From assembly GCA_002385665.1 (NCBI GenBank), contig DGDX01000107.1, positions 1 to 39,000 on the forward strand: DNA of 39,000 nucleotides. Direction: 5' to 3'. The translations under genes were made by a program, and so were the position numbers. This DNA is from Firmicutes bacterium UBA3941 (GTDB lineage: Bacteria > Bacillota > Clostridia > Caldicoprobacterales > UBA3941). The notes under the pieces were generated by a model. The model was given only the letters and a program-made list of their open reading frames with translations, did no database searches and had not been told where the DNA came from. Positions 26,108 to 33,689 of this stretch are shown here, one piece after another (position 1 is the first letter of the stretch; the number at the start of each line of letters is the position of its first letter).

Positions 26108-27379
26108 TTATTCTATAAAATCAAATTCAAGATCATTCATCTGTACTGTGTCACCGTCTTCGATGCCTGCATCCTTTAAGGCATCTATAATTCCCATCTT
26201 TCTAATGGCTCTCTGAAAATATTGCAAGGACTCATAATCTTCTAAATTTACCCTACCCAAAAGTCTATCAATTGCGGGCCCATATACTGTATATACATTG
26301 TCTACTATTTCGATTTCAAAGGGCTCTTCCTCTATATCCGTACTATCCCAATCAAATTCTGACTCAAAGGGTTCAGGGGGTGGAAGTTGATCCAGCATAT
26401 TGACCAGTTCCAACACTAAGGGATCAAAACCCTTCCCGGTCGCTGCTGATACAGGGAATACCTTTATTCCTTTTTTACTCAATTCCTCCTCCAGTCTTGA
26501 GATGTTCTCCCTGGCGGTAGGGATATCCATCTTATTGGCTGCTACTATTTGGGGCCTTTGGGCCAGCTCCTTGCTAAATGATTCTAATTCCTTATTTATG
26601 ACATAGAAGTCTTCTATAGGATCCCTGCCCTCTATACCGGAAACATCCAAAACATGAACCAATATCCTTGTCCTTTCGATATGTCGGAGAAAATCAATCC
26701 CCAACCCTGTTCCTTGGTGTGCGCCTTCTATTATACCGGGGATATCGGCCATAACAAAGGACCTATCAAACCTGGTTTTCACTACTCCAAGATTCGGTGA
26801 AAGGGTGGTAAAATGATAATTCGCAATCTTGGGACGCGATGCTGTCAGTACTGATAAAATAGTGGATTTCCCCACATTAGGGAACCCAATTAACCCAACA
26901 TCAGCAATGGATTTTAATTCCAGAGTAACCCAAAGTTCCTGACCCTTTAAACCCTCTCTTGCAAATCTTGGGGCTTGACGGGTAGCGGTAGCAAACCTGG
27001 CATTACCCCTGCCTCCTCTACCACCACGAGCCAATACTACGCGCTGGTCGGGTTCAGTCAAATCTGCAATTATCCTGTTGGTCTCGCTGTCCCTGATAAT
27101 GGTTCCGGGAGGTACTTCGATAATTACGTCCTCGCCCTTCTTACCATGCATCTTTCTTCCGCGCCCATCCTCCCCTGGTTGAGCCTTAAAAGATTTTTTA
27201 TACTGAAAATCCATCAAAGTATGTTTGCCTGTGTTTACGGCAAATACAACATCTCCGCCGTTTCCCCCATCTCCACCATCGGGGCCTCCCGCAGGCACAT
27301 ACTTTTCCCTTCTGAAGGATACGGCGCCGTTTCCTCCATCACCGGCCTTTATATGTATTTTTACGATATCTACAAACAT
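26108..27379 (-). CDS. obg: GTPase Obg/CgtA, 423 aa
   Basis: Essential GTPase of 50S maturation and stress control; in Bacillus it also affects sporulation. The glycine-rich Obg fold (1-158) has DGGNGAVSFRREKYVPAGGPDGGDGGNGGD. The G domain has G1 GFPNVGKST (165-173), G2 region TTLSPNLG, G3 DIPGIIEGAH, G4 NKMD and G5 SAATGKG. The Obg C-terminal domain (about 345-423) is the Gram-positive type. The start MFVDIVKIHIKAGDGG at 27379 has AAAGGAG 11 bases upstream; a frame extension of 31 codons overlaps the promoter region and is rejected. Confidence 0.96.
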   Translation of the reverse strand: MFVDIVKIHIKAGDGGNGAVSFRREKYVPAGGPDGGDGGNGGDVVFAVNTGKHTLMDFQYKKSFKAQPGEDGRGRKMHGKKGEDVIIEVPPGTIIRDSETNRIIADLTEPDQRVVLARGGRGGRGNARFATATRQAPRFAREGLKGQELWVTLELKSIADVGLIGFPNVGKSTILSVLTASRPKIANYHFTTLSPNLGVVKTRFDRSFVMADIPGIIEGAHQGTGLGIDFLRHIERTRILVHVLDVSGIEGRDPIEDFYVINKELESFSKELAQRPQIVAANKMDIPTARENISRLEEELSKKGIKVFPVSAATGKGFDPLVLELVNMLDQLPPPEPFESEFDWDSTDIEEEPFEIEIVDNVYTVYGPAIDRLLGRVNLEDYESLQYFQRAIRKMGIIDALKDAGIEDGDTVQMNDLEFDFIE

Positions 27380-27403
27380 ATAATCTATAACTCCTTTTGA
27401 TAG

Positions 27404-27432
27404 ATTATGCCAATCTCCCAACCTAAATTCAA
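27404..27432 (-). promoter_or_regulatory. Putative sigma-A promoter of obg-yhbY
   Basis: On the complement, TTGAAT (27427-27432), a 17-base spacer and CATAAT (27404-27409), a short distance upstream of the obg ribosome site. Together with the terminator after rpmA it suggests that obg is transcribed separately from the ribosomal-protein genes. Confidence 0.5.
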
Positions 27433-27511
27433 TTATACCCAGCTCTATACCCCATAAGACATAGTCTTCCATAGAATTTTAAAAGTAAAGGTACCCTTTT
27501 TAATATACCCA

Positions 27512-27557
27512 TAAAAATATAAAAGGTCTATCACATAGCTATTTCATGTAATAGACC
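27512..27557 (-). terminator. Intrinsic terminator after rpmA
   Basis: Stem GGTCTAT (27525-27531) / ATAGACC (27551-27557), extended inward by ACAT/ATGT. The minus-strand tail is TTTTATATTTTTAT. It ends the rplU-prp-rpmA transcript before obg. Confidence 0.85.
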
Positions 27558-27585
27558 CGATCGGAAGTCCATATAACTGATATTA

Positions 27586-27882
27586 TTAGTGTACAGCCAG
27601 CTGAGTCTCCTGATAAACGCTAACCTGCTTTTTATCTCGGCCTTTTCTTTCAAACTTAACTATGCCGTCTACCAATGCGTAGAGGGTATCATCTTTACCC
27701 CTGCCTACATTGTTACCGGGATGAAGTTTGGTTCCTCTCTGCCTTACCAGGATGTTCCCGGCCAAAACGAATTGCCCATCTGCTCTTTTAACGCCTAATC
27801 TCTTAGCCTCACTATCACGTCCGTTTCGGGAACTTCCTACTCCCTTTTTGGATGCAAAAAGTTGAAGATCCATTACAAACAT
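27586..27882 (-). CDS. rpmA: 50S ribosomal protein L27 with cleavable N-terminal extension, 98 aa
   Basis: L27 reaches the peptidyl-transferase centre with its N-terminus. Here it begins [21 protein letters not shown]. Firmicutes L27 has this short extension, which Prp removes between Phe9 and Ala10 (by analogy with Staphylococcus) to free the functional tail. The body ([46 protein letters not shown]) is complete. The ATG at 27882 directly follows the prp stop; the ATG three codons in is at better distance from GGTGGAG and is an alternative. The order rplU-prp-rpmA is canonical. Confidence 0.97.
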   Translation of the reverse strand: MFVMDLQLFASKKGVGSSRNGRDSEAKRLGVKRADGQFVLAGNILVRQRGTKLHPGNNVGRGKDDTLYALVDGIVKFERKGRDKKQVSVYQETQLAVH

Positions 27883-28218
27883 CTACTCCACCTTCCTTTC
27901 CCGAATATCTACATATTCACTATATCCAGCTTCTATACTCTTAAGCCCCAAGAGGCCTGTTTCCAACACTATATTGGCTTCGTCAATCTTTTCTTGCGAA
28001 AGACCATCTGGTATCCTTAAGTCAGCCAAACCACTTTCTTGATGATATAGGGGTTTTATACCCACCACATTGCTTAATCCAATAACTGTTGTCTGGACTA
28101 TAGCCGAAACAGCGCTACATATTATATCGCGTCCTATCTCGTCATACCCTGAATGGCCACTTACTTTTAACCGACGGATATTTCCCAAATAATCTCGCAA
28201 AATCAGTATCTTAATCAT
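27883..28218 (-). CDS. prp: Ribosomal-processing cysteine protease Prp (YsxB family), 111 aa
   Basis: Cleaves the N-terminal extension of L27, encoded directly downstream. The catalytic pair is His22 and Cys34 in GHSGYDEIGRDIICSAVSAI, the family signature. Length is normal. It lies five bases after rplU and directly before rpmA, so protease, substrate and L21 are co-made. Confidence 0.94.
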   Translation of the reverse strand: MIKILILRDYLGNIRRLKVSGHSGYDEIGRDIICSAVSAIVQTTVIGLSNVVGIKPLYHQESGLADLRIPDGLSQEKIDEANIVLETGLLGLKSIEAGYSEYVDIRERKVE

Positions 28219-28223
28219 TACGA

Positions 28224-28535
28224 TTATCCGATAATTTTACTAATTTGAACTTGGGTAAAGGGCTGACGATGTCCCTGCTTTTTCCTATAGTTCTTCTTAG
28301 GCTTGTACTTAAAAACGGTGATCTTTTTACCTTTCCCGTGTTTTATGACTCTGGCTTCAACCTTGGATCCCTCTAGGATAGGGGTACCAACTCTTAAAGA
28401 CTCATCGTCGTTGATAGCTAATACTTCGTCGAAGGTAACTTCTGAGCCCTCTTCTACATCTAGCTTTTCTACCCTTATAACATCTCCCTCATGAACAAGG
28501 TATTGCTTACCACCTGTTTTAATAATAGCATACAT
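28224..28535 (-). CDS. rplU: 50S ribosomal protein L21, 103 aa
   Basis: Complete L21: [25 protein letters not shown] at the N-terminus and the conserved basic end [36 protein letters not shown] precedes the ATG. First gene of rplU-prp-rpmA, behind a structured leader and a sigma-A promoter. Confidence 0.97.
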   Translation of the reverse strand: MYAIIKTGGKQYLVHEGDVIRVEKLDVEEGSEVTFDEVLAINDDESLRVGTPILEGSKVEARVIKHGKGKKITVFKYKPKKNYRKKQGHRQPFTQVQISKIIG

Positions 28536-28615
28536 TAAGATGCACCTCCTCTAACCAGTCTCGCCGGATAGTGGTACCTAAAAGGATTTCAAACCATATC
28601 CGTGCGGCTACGCAC
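28536..28615 (-). ncRNA. Probable L21 leader (ribosomal-protein autoregulatory RNA)
   Basis: The stretch between promoter and rplU ribosome site contains GTGCGTAGCCGCAC, a short hairpin, then GGTACCACTATCCGG and CGAGACTGG next to AGAGGAGGTG. Position and the GGTACCAC...CCGG...GAGACNGG pattern resemble the L21 leader of Firmicutes, in which L21 represses its own synthesis. I rely on memory of the family here; a covariance search would settle it. Confidence 0.65.
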
Positions 28616-28621
28616 TGAAAC

Positions 28622-28651
28622 ATTTTATCATAACGACATGTTGATTGTCAA
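28622..28651 (-). promoter_or_regulatory. Sigma-A promoter of rplU-prp-rpmA
   Basis: On the complement, TTGACA (28646-28651), an 18-base spacer and TAAAAT (28622-28627). It is back-to-back with the tRNA-Pro promoter. Confidence 0.8.
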
Positions 28652-28666
28652 ATTAAAAAATTCCCC

Positions 28667-28695
28667 TTGATTTTTTTTTACTTATATAGTATCAT
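28667..28695 (+). promoter_or_regulatory. Sigma-A promoter of tRNA-Pro
   Basis: TTGATT (28667-28672), a 17-base spacer and TATCAT (28690-28695). Transcription would begin about 15 bases before the tRNA. Confidence 0.7.
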
Positions 28696-28716
28696 ATTAT
28701 GTGTTCTCAAGAACTA

Positions 28717-28793
28717 CTGGGTGTGGCGCAGTTTGGTAGCGTGCTTGAATGGGGTTCAAGAGGTCGGGGGTTCAAATCCCTTCACCCAGACCA
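28717..28793 (+). tRNA. tRNA-Pro, anticodon GGG
   Basis: Cloverleaf: acceptor CTGGGTG / CACCCAG (all paired); D arm GCGC-AGTTTGGTA-GCGT; anticodon stem CTTGA / TCAAG with loop ATGGGGT giving anticodon GGG after U33; T arm with loop TTCAAAT; discriminator A and encoded CCA. It reads CCC and CCU. It is a single-gene transcript with its own promoter and terminator. Confidence 0.96.
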
Positions 28794-28797
28794 GTTT

Positions 28798-28828
28798 AAA
28801 CCGCTTAAGTCTAAGACTTAAGCGGTTT
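28798..28828 (+). terminator. Terminator of tRNA-Pro
   Basis: Perfect 14-bp stem AAACCGCTTAAGTC (28798-28811) / GACTTAAGCGGTTT (28815-28828) with loop TAA, followed by ATTTATGTTT. The stretch 28829-28970 beyond it shows nothing I can name. Confidence 0.85.
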
Positions 28829-28959
28829 ATTTATGTTTACTTTATCTGCTACAACGCCAGAAATAATGGCAGTACAATAATGTTTATACTCTCGGTATAA
28901 ATAATTCGGATTATCCTTTATGTGTCCGGCAAAGGATATCCAATATATATTTTTTATAT

Positions 28960-28990
28960 ATTTTTATAAAAAATAGCCTTGATGGCTATT
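28960..28990 (-). terminator. Terminator of the DUF2383 gene
   Basis: AATAGCC (28972-28978) / GGCTATT (28984-28990) stem, followed on the minus strand by TTTTTTATAAAAA, ten bases after the stop. Confidence 0.8.
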
Positions 28991-28999
28991 ACATGCTTT

Positions 29000-29428
29000 C
29001 TATAATAAGCTTTTTATTTTTTCTATAGACTTCCTATCCTTATGTAATACCTCACCAGCTATGTCTCTTGACCTTTCGTCAAGATCACCCCTTAGGACTT
29101 TTTCAGCCATATTAACACCTTTAGTCTCTCCTTCGATAGCTTTTTTTATGATTTCATTTGTATCACTATCTGGTCCCAGCTGCATATTCAGCATCATGTC
29201 ACCCATATACCCCTTCATTCCAAGGTTTTCGTCTGGCTGTCCGCCTATAAATTGGATATAGCTTGCTAATTTATCAATATTTTCCCTATGCTGTTTCTGT
29301 ACTTCTATAAAAGCTTGCTTCACATTTCCCTCTTCCAGCCTGGATATAAAGTTATTGAAACTCTCAACCGCCATATATTCTCCTTGTAAAAGCTGATTAA
29401 GTGCTTCTATTGTTCTTTTGTTGGACAC
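29000..29428 (-). CDS. Ferritin-like DUF2383 protein, 142 aa
   Basis: Four-helix-bundle protein of the DUF2383 (PA2169-type) family, related to the ferritin superfamily. The family pattern is seen in ALNQLLQGEYMAVESFNNFISRLE (helix 1), VQKQHRENIDKLASYIQFIGGQP (helix 2) and AIEGETKGVNMAEKVLRG...EVLHKDRKSIEKI (helices 3-4). Candidate metal residues are Glu17, Glu42-His46 and the later ExxH-like LHKD. Function is unsettled; stress or metal roles are guesses. GTG start with AAGGAGGT upstream. The ribosome site abuts a perfect 8-bp inverted repeat (29443-29463), suggesting control. Confidence 0.82.
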   Translation of the reverse strand: MSNKRTIEALNQLLQGEYMAVESFNNFISRLEEGNVKQAFIEVQKQHRENIDKLASYIQFIGGQPDENLGMKGYMGDMMLNMQLGPDSDTNEIIKKAIEGETKGVNMAEKVLRGDLDERSRDIAGEVLHKDRKSIEKIKSLL

Positions 29429-29442
29429 TATTACTAACCTCC

Positions 29443-29463
29443 TTAGTACTAATTCAGTACTAA
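29443..29463. promoter_or_regulatory. Perfect inverted repeat abutting the DUF2383 ribosome site
   Basis: TTAGTACT (29443-29450), five bases, AGTACTAA (29456-29463). In the mRNA the second arm runs straight into GGAGG. It could be a repressor operator or a hairpin that tunes translation. It resembles a FapR box (TTAGTA...TACTAA), but the arms are spaced too far apart. Confidence 0.55.
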
Positions 29464-29582
29464 ATTCATGCTGTTTATTTATTATGTCACTAATAGCATA
29501 AACAAATACATCCAGTACAGAAGCTTTATACCCTATGACATCCTGTTTATTCCCATCACGTCAACATATAACATTTCATGTA

Positions 29583-29620
29583 TAAAAAAATCCAAGTATC
29601 TGCACGGCAGCACTTGGATA
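29583..29620 (-). terminator. Strong terminator of the PocR-GGDEF-EAL gene
   Basis: ATCCAAGT (29590-29597) / ACTTGGAT (29612-29619) with inner GCTGC/GCAG pairing. The minus-strand tail is TTTTTTTATA. It lies about 80 bases after the stop. Confidence 0.88.
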
Positions 29621-29702
29621 CCAAGTCATATTTTACACGCTGTCTAAAAACTGTGTTCATCTATATAAGGTAATTTATTACTGATCATGTGGAATTTCAC
29701 TG

Positions 29703-31712
29703 TCACACCATCTGAAGATATTTAACTATATCCAACCTTCCCTGTTTTAATATGCCTTCAATATCCTCTGGTGGTAGCGGCATACTAAAAAGAAATCCTT
29801 GAATAAAGTCACATTGTTGGCTTACCAACATACGGAGCTGCTCTTCCGTTTCTACACCCTCGGCTGTCACCATAAGACTCAATCTATGGGCTAGGTTAAT
29901 GATCACTTCTGCTATATACCTTTTGTCCACATTTTCCGTTATATCTTCCACAAAGGAACTATCCACCTTTAGATTGTTTATGGGTAAGCGCTGAAGATAA
30001 TTCAGGGAAGAGTATCCCGTACCAAAATCGTCCAAGGCAATCCTTACCCCCATCTGGTATAACTGTTCCAGTACTTCTATATTCTCTTCCGTGGATTCCA
30101 TTATGTAGTTTTCTGTAATTTCCAACTCCAGATAGCTGGGTTCTAACTCTACATCTTCCAGAATCTCTTTAACCAAGGAAATGAAATTCCATCGCCTCAG
30201 TTGTAGAGGAGATATATTCACCGATACTCTGATAGGATTATATCCCTTGTCCTGCCAAGCCTTATTCTGCTTGCAGGCTGTTCTCAATACCCACTCGCCA
30301 ATGGGTATAATAAGCCCTGTCTCCTCTGCGAAGGGAATAAAGTAGACAGGAGAAATTAATCCATGTTCGGGGTGGTTCCATCTAATTAATGCCTCTACTG
30401 CTTCGATCCTCCCAGTCCTTGCATTAACCTGTGGCTGATATACCAGGTAGAATTCCCCTCTCTCCAAAGCATTGCGAAGATCCCTATCCATCTTCATCCT
30501 ATGTATGACCCTATCGTTCATAGATTTTTCGAAAAATTCATAAGCATTTTTCCCATATTTTTTTGCCTCATACATGGCGATATCAGCATTTTTTAATAGA
30601 ACCTCTGTGTTGTCTCCATCGTCTGGAAATATGGTAATGCCAATGCTAACCGTCGGATATACATCAAATCCATCGATAATCCATGGAGCATCAAAGATTC
30701 CTAATATGCTGTTGACAATGCTTTCTACATCTTGTACATCTTTTATTCCGAATTTGACCAAGATAAATTCATCGCCACCAAATCTGCCGACAAAGCTATC
30801 TCCATCACAGATTTTACCCAACTCCGTACCGAATTTCTTGAGGACCTTATCCCCAAATCCGTGGCCAAAGGTATCATTTATTACCTTAAAATTATCGATG
30901 TCTAAGAAAAATAGAACACCTTTTTTATTTTCTCGCTTTGCAATAGAAACCCAATGGGTTACTCTATCCGCTACATATAACCTGTTGGGGAGACCTGTCA
31001 CCGCATCATAATATGCTAAATAGCGTATCCTCTCCTGGCTAACCTTTAAAGCGTCCTCTTGGTATTCTATCTTATGCTTTCGGTTATGAAGTTCCTTTTC
31101 CATGTCCCCTATTTCTTCATATATAGCCATTAACTCTTGATGCTTTGCCATAAGTTCCTGATATCGAAGTTCTGATTTAGTCTGTTCTTCTAACAGAGTG
31201 ATTTGGTCATGTCCCATTTGTGCAAATAACTTGGCTATTCGTGACGCAAATTCCATAAACTTGTCCATGTCTTCCTTGGAATAAATGGGTACCTTTTTAA
31301 TTGCTTCTATATATTTTTCTTCATCTAACCCAAGGACCTTAGCTTGGTTTCTGAAGTATTCCAAATCAGGGGCAGACAAAAAGAATTGTGATTTATAGAT
31401 AACAGCAACACACTTATCCTTGATATAGATAGGAGTAATGGCATGCATAATTCCATTTTCACATTTGTAATATCTATATTCCTCATCTTTTTCTATTGCT
31501 TTAGCTGAGGCTTTAATGGATTCAACACACATACCGGCTATACAGGGATTCGCCCTGTGAAATTTTGTACACAAGTCAAACTCGCCGGTTTTTGTTAAGA
31601 AGGTACCATCAACACTAGCGATACCGGCTGCTATACCTGTTACCTCGTATATACTATCAAATAGCCCTTGAAATTCGTAGATGTCTACTAAATCCGCAAA
31701 TTCATAATCCAC
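29703..31712 (-). CDS. PocR-GGDEF-EAL cyclic-di-GMP protein, 669 aa
   Basis: Soluble c-di-GMP enzyme. The PocR sensory domain (about 8-175) has the conserved Cys set (Cys48, 57, 62, 84) in LCTKFHRANPCIAGMC and YYKCENG; such domains sense small ligands, probably with a metal or cluster. A coiled coil (about 175-225) leads to a GGDEF domain with intact GGDEF (312-316) and no RxxD inhibitory site. The EAL domain has EAL (440-442), VNIS, ELEITE, DDFGTGYSSL, LKVD, AEGVE and QG, the full catalytic set of an active phosphodiesterase. GTG start at 31712 with AAAGGTGG eight bases upstream; another GTG lies four codons earlier. It is monocistronic with a strong terminator. The net activity cannot be told. 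Confidence 0.92.
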   Translation of the reverse strand: MDYEFADLVDIYEFQGLFDSIYEVTGIAAGIASVDGTFLTKTGEFDLCTKFHRANPCIAGMCVESIKASAKAIEKDEEYRYYKCENGIMHAITPIYIKDKCVAVIYKSQFFLSAPDLEYFRNQAKVLGLDEEKYIEAIKKVPIYSKEDMDKFMEFASRIAKLFAQMGHDQITLLEEQTKSELRYQELMAKHQELMAIYEEIGDMEKELHNRKHKIEYQEDALKVSQERIRYLAYYDAVTGLPNRLYVADRVTHWVSIAKRENKKGVLFFLDIDNFKVINDTFGHGFGDKVLKKFGTELGKICDGDSFVGRFGGDEFILVKFGIKDVQDVESIVNSILGIFDAPWIIDGFDVYPTVSIGITIFPDDGDNTEVLLKNADIAMYEAKKYGKNAYEFFEKSMNDRVIHRMKMDRDLRNALERGEFYLVYQPQVNARTGRIEAVEALIRWNHPEHGLISPVYFIPFAEETGLIIPIGEWVLRTACKQNKAWQDKGYNPIRVSVNISPLQLRRWNFISLVKEILEDVELEPSYLELEITENYIMESTEENIEVLEQLYQMGVRIALDDFGTGYSSLNYLQRLPINNLKVDSSFVEDITENVDKRYIAEVIINLAHRLSLMVTAEGVETEEQLRMLVSQQCDFIQGFLFSMPLPPEDIEGILKQGRLDIVKYLQMV

Positions 31713-31820
31713 GCCACCAGCCACCTTTCATTTCTATCTTATTACTGATAGTGGTTGTATATCAAACAATTATAATACAAATTCCCCTAAAAAGGAACAC
31801 TCTGCCAGTGCAATTTTCAA

Positions 31821-32267
31821 CTACAGAGTAGGCAGCTCAATGGATTTTACCATAAATCTACAATTCCCTAAAGGGGTGTTTACGGTTATCCTATCCCCTA
31901 CTCTTTTAAACAGAAGGGCATGGCCTACAGGCGATAGACAGGAGGCACAATCAAACCTCTCGCCACCTTTATCATAAAAAGGAGGTACTATTTTTAGTCT
32001 TTCTGTTTCATTATAGTCCAGATCGTGGACTTCTGCTATGCTCCCTATTAGGATTAGGGGCCAATGCTGATCTATGGAAACATTGGAATTGTTCTCTACA
32101 AAGCCCCTTAAGTAATCCAGGTACTGATCTATCATGTTCTTGAAAGTGTCCCTTTCCCTGGTATACTCCACATAAAATTCCTTTAAAATATGATTTCTGA
32201 TACTCATTATTTCCTTTAAGTGTTTTGTTAAAAAAACAGAAATATTATGATGACCATTCTCCTGCAT
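31821..32267 (-). CDS. GreA/GreB C-terminal-domain protein, 148 aa
   Basis: The C-terminal half (about 70-148) is the FKBP-like domain of Gre factors: LILIGSIAEVHDLDYNETERLKIVPPFYDKGGERFDCASCLSPVGHALLFKRVGDRITVNTPLGNCRFMVKSIEL, shown here only to mark its extent, matches the GS-x-V, SPLG-x-AL and GD-x-V-x-V-x-x-PxG pattern of the family. The N-terminal 65 residues are helical but lack the long coiled coil and the acidic GDLSEN tip of GreA. So it should bind RNA polymerase near the secondary channel without RNA-cleavage activity, like Gfh1 or Rnk (inference). AAGGAGG precedes the ATG. It is transcribed from a strong promoter through a roughly 200-base leader with an internal terminator. Confidence 0.82.
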   Translation of the reverse strand: MQENGHHNISVFLTKHLKEIMSIRNHILKEFYVEYTRERDTFKNMIDQYLDYLRGFVENNSNVSIDQHWPLILIGSIAEVHDLDYNETERLKIVPPFYDKGGERFDCASCLSPVGHALLFKRVGDRITVNTPLGNCRFMVKSIELPTL

Positions 32268-32384
32268 TATAATCCTCCTTACAATATTGGAAACAATAAT
32301 CTTAATAAATGCAACATACGGGTTTTGATAGGGTAGAAAATCTACTGCCTTCTATTTTAGCTGGAAATACCCCTCTCCCCCATA

Positions 32385-32465
32385 TAAAAAACCCACAATA
32401 CCCGACACAACGTATTTGGCATAGATGCGAAATAAGGCATCCCATGGACCCCCATGAAATGCCTT
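32385..32465 (-). promoter_or_regulatory. Structured leader of the GreA/B-C-domain gene: 5' hairpin and internal terminator
   Basis: Minus-strand order: a 14-bp stem (32465-32452 with 32447-32434, two G-U pairs, 4-base loop) begins within a few bases of the expected start site. Then a bulged 8-bp stem (32419-32412 with 32401-32393) is followed by TTTTTT (32391-32386), an intrinsic terminator about 120 bases ahead of the gene. Confidence 0.65.
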
Positions 32466-32473
32466 CCATGCTA

Positions 32474-32502
32474 ATATTATCATAAGTGTAAAACATTGTC
32501 AA
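32474..32502 (-). promoter_or_regulatory. Sigma-A promoter of the GreA/B-C-domain gene
   Basis: On the complement, TTGACA (32497-32502), a 17-base spacer and TAATAT (32474-32479). The predicted start near 32467 leaves a leader of about 200 bases. Confidence 0.85.
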
Positions 32503-32534
32503 TGTTGGTAAATTGTATCGAATTTTTCTATAGC

Positions 32535-33689
32535 CTATTTTTCAATTATATCGCTTAGTATTTCAGCTATATATCTGGCGCTGCGTTTGGCCTCAGCGAA
32601 GGTAGTCATATGGTTTCCTATCTCAATCAATATGGCTCTATTGGATACGTGCTGATTGTATCGTCCCGTCTTAAGCATGACCTTATCTGCCAATCCTGGA
32701 TATTTTTCGTTGGCTAAGTTAGTTATTTTCAGAGCAAATTGATAATTCTCCCTCCAATTTGGTTTCTCACTAAAACCACCGCTTACACCCTGGGCAGTAC
32801 CTATAAGTATAAAAAACTTTGCTACTCTTTCACCGTTTATGATCACTACTTCCTTATCCGGATCCTTGAGCTTTTCATTATAGTTGCGATGTATATCTAA
32901 AAAGATCTTTAGGGATTTATGTTCTTTTTGCCGCTTCCTGATGGTATCCAAGGATCGGGGATACAGCCCTGATTTCCAAGGATAAACCTCATGATCCGTA
33001 CGATCATGTAGTACCGGTATATTCCGTTTCTGGAGCTCTTTAGCCAACTCCTCTCCAACCCCTACAACTGTTTGACTCAAATCATTACTCCTAAATACGG
33101 CAATATCCTTATATGGATTGTCAGGATCTTGCCTATATGCTTCTCTGGAATGAGTATGATAAATCAGGATCTGTGGCCCGCTACCTTGAAGGGTAATAGG
33201 TGGAAGATCATCGCTGATTTTTTTTACTTGGATTTGTATCTCTTCAGAAACTTCCCCAACAGCTTCTTCGTAGCGCTCAAGATCGTCACTGGAAGGACGC
33301 TGGGCTTGGCGAGAAATATCCTGTTCCGCGGTAACGGTAGCAGCAACAACTGATTCATCCTCAGTATCTACAGGCTCATATTGAGTATATGGAGCACTTA
33401 AATAAGGCATATGGGATGATAGTATAAAAGCCGGATCAGTTAAGTTTATTTCCTTTAATCGAATCCATATATCCGAGAAAAAATCACCTTTACTTCCGGA
33501 TATACCAATCTGGCCTTCCTCCTGAACATTCTCAGACTCACTGAAAGAATTACTGTTAGAAAGGGCCAGGTGGTTGGATAGCAGGCGGTAGCTAAAAAAA
33601 ACAATCCCAACTATTAATAAGATGACAACAAGATTATAGGTTAAATTTGATCTTTTGTTAATTCTGATCCGTTCCAAAATCCCCACCAC
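32535..33689 (-). CDS. spoIIP: Stage II sporulation protein P (SpoIIP), 384 aa
   Basis: Peptidoglycan amidase/endopeptidase of the engulfment complex (with SpoIID and SpoIIM), active between mother cell and forespore. TM anchor at about 18-35, a low-complexity linker to 165, then the catalytic domain. The Zn site is intact: His178-x-His180 (LIYHTHSREAY), His267 (FLDIHRN) and Glu356 (ILIEIGNHMTT). Length is usual. GTG start; GTG at codon 2 and TTG at codon 5 are also usable with the GGGAAGTGGTGGGG ribosome region. It is a stand-alone gene here; in Bacillus it follows gpr, which is not in the window. Confidence 0.95.
   Translation of the reverse strand: MVGILERIRINKRSNLTYNLVVILLIVGIVFFSYRLLSNHLALSNSNSFSESENVQEEGQIGISGSKGDFFSDIWIRLKEINLTDPAFILSSHMPYLSAPYTQYEPVDTEDESVVAATVTAEQDISRQAQRPSSDDLERYEEAVGEVSEEIQIQVKKISDDLPPITLQGSGPQILIYHTHSREAYRQDPDNPYKDIAVFRSNDLSQTVVGVGEELAKELQKRNIPVLHDRTDHEVYPWKSGLYPRSLDTIRKRQKEHKSLKIFLDIHRNYNEKLKDPDKEVVIINGERVAKFFILIGTAQGVSGGFSEKPNWRENYQFALKITNLANEKYPGLADKVMLKTGRYNQHVSNRAILIEIGNHMTTFAEAKRSARYIAEILSDIIEK

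Noticed and set aside
27380..27472. 31-codon N-terminal extension of obg
   Set aside because: Obg proteins begin MFVD at this place, the extension spans a promoter, and AAAGGAG precedes the internal ATG.
29443..29463. FapR operator (fatty-acid regulator) reading of the inverted repeat
   Set aside because: FapR sites have TTAGTA and TACTAA about five bases apart; here they are nine apart, and the gene is not lipid-related.
32302..32502. Open frame of 66 codons on the minus strand before the GreA/B-C-domain gene
   Set aside because: It covers the promoter, both leader hairpins and the terminator, has no ribosome site and no recognisable composition. It is better explained as leader RNA.
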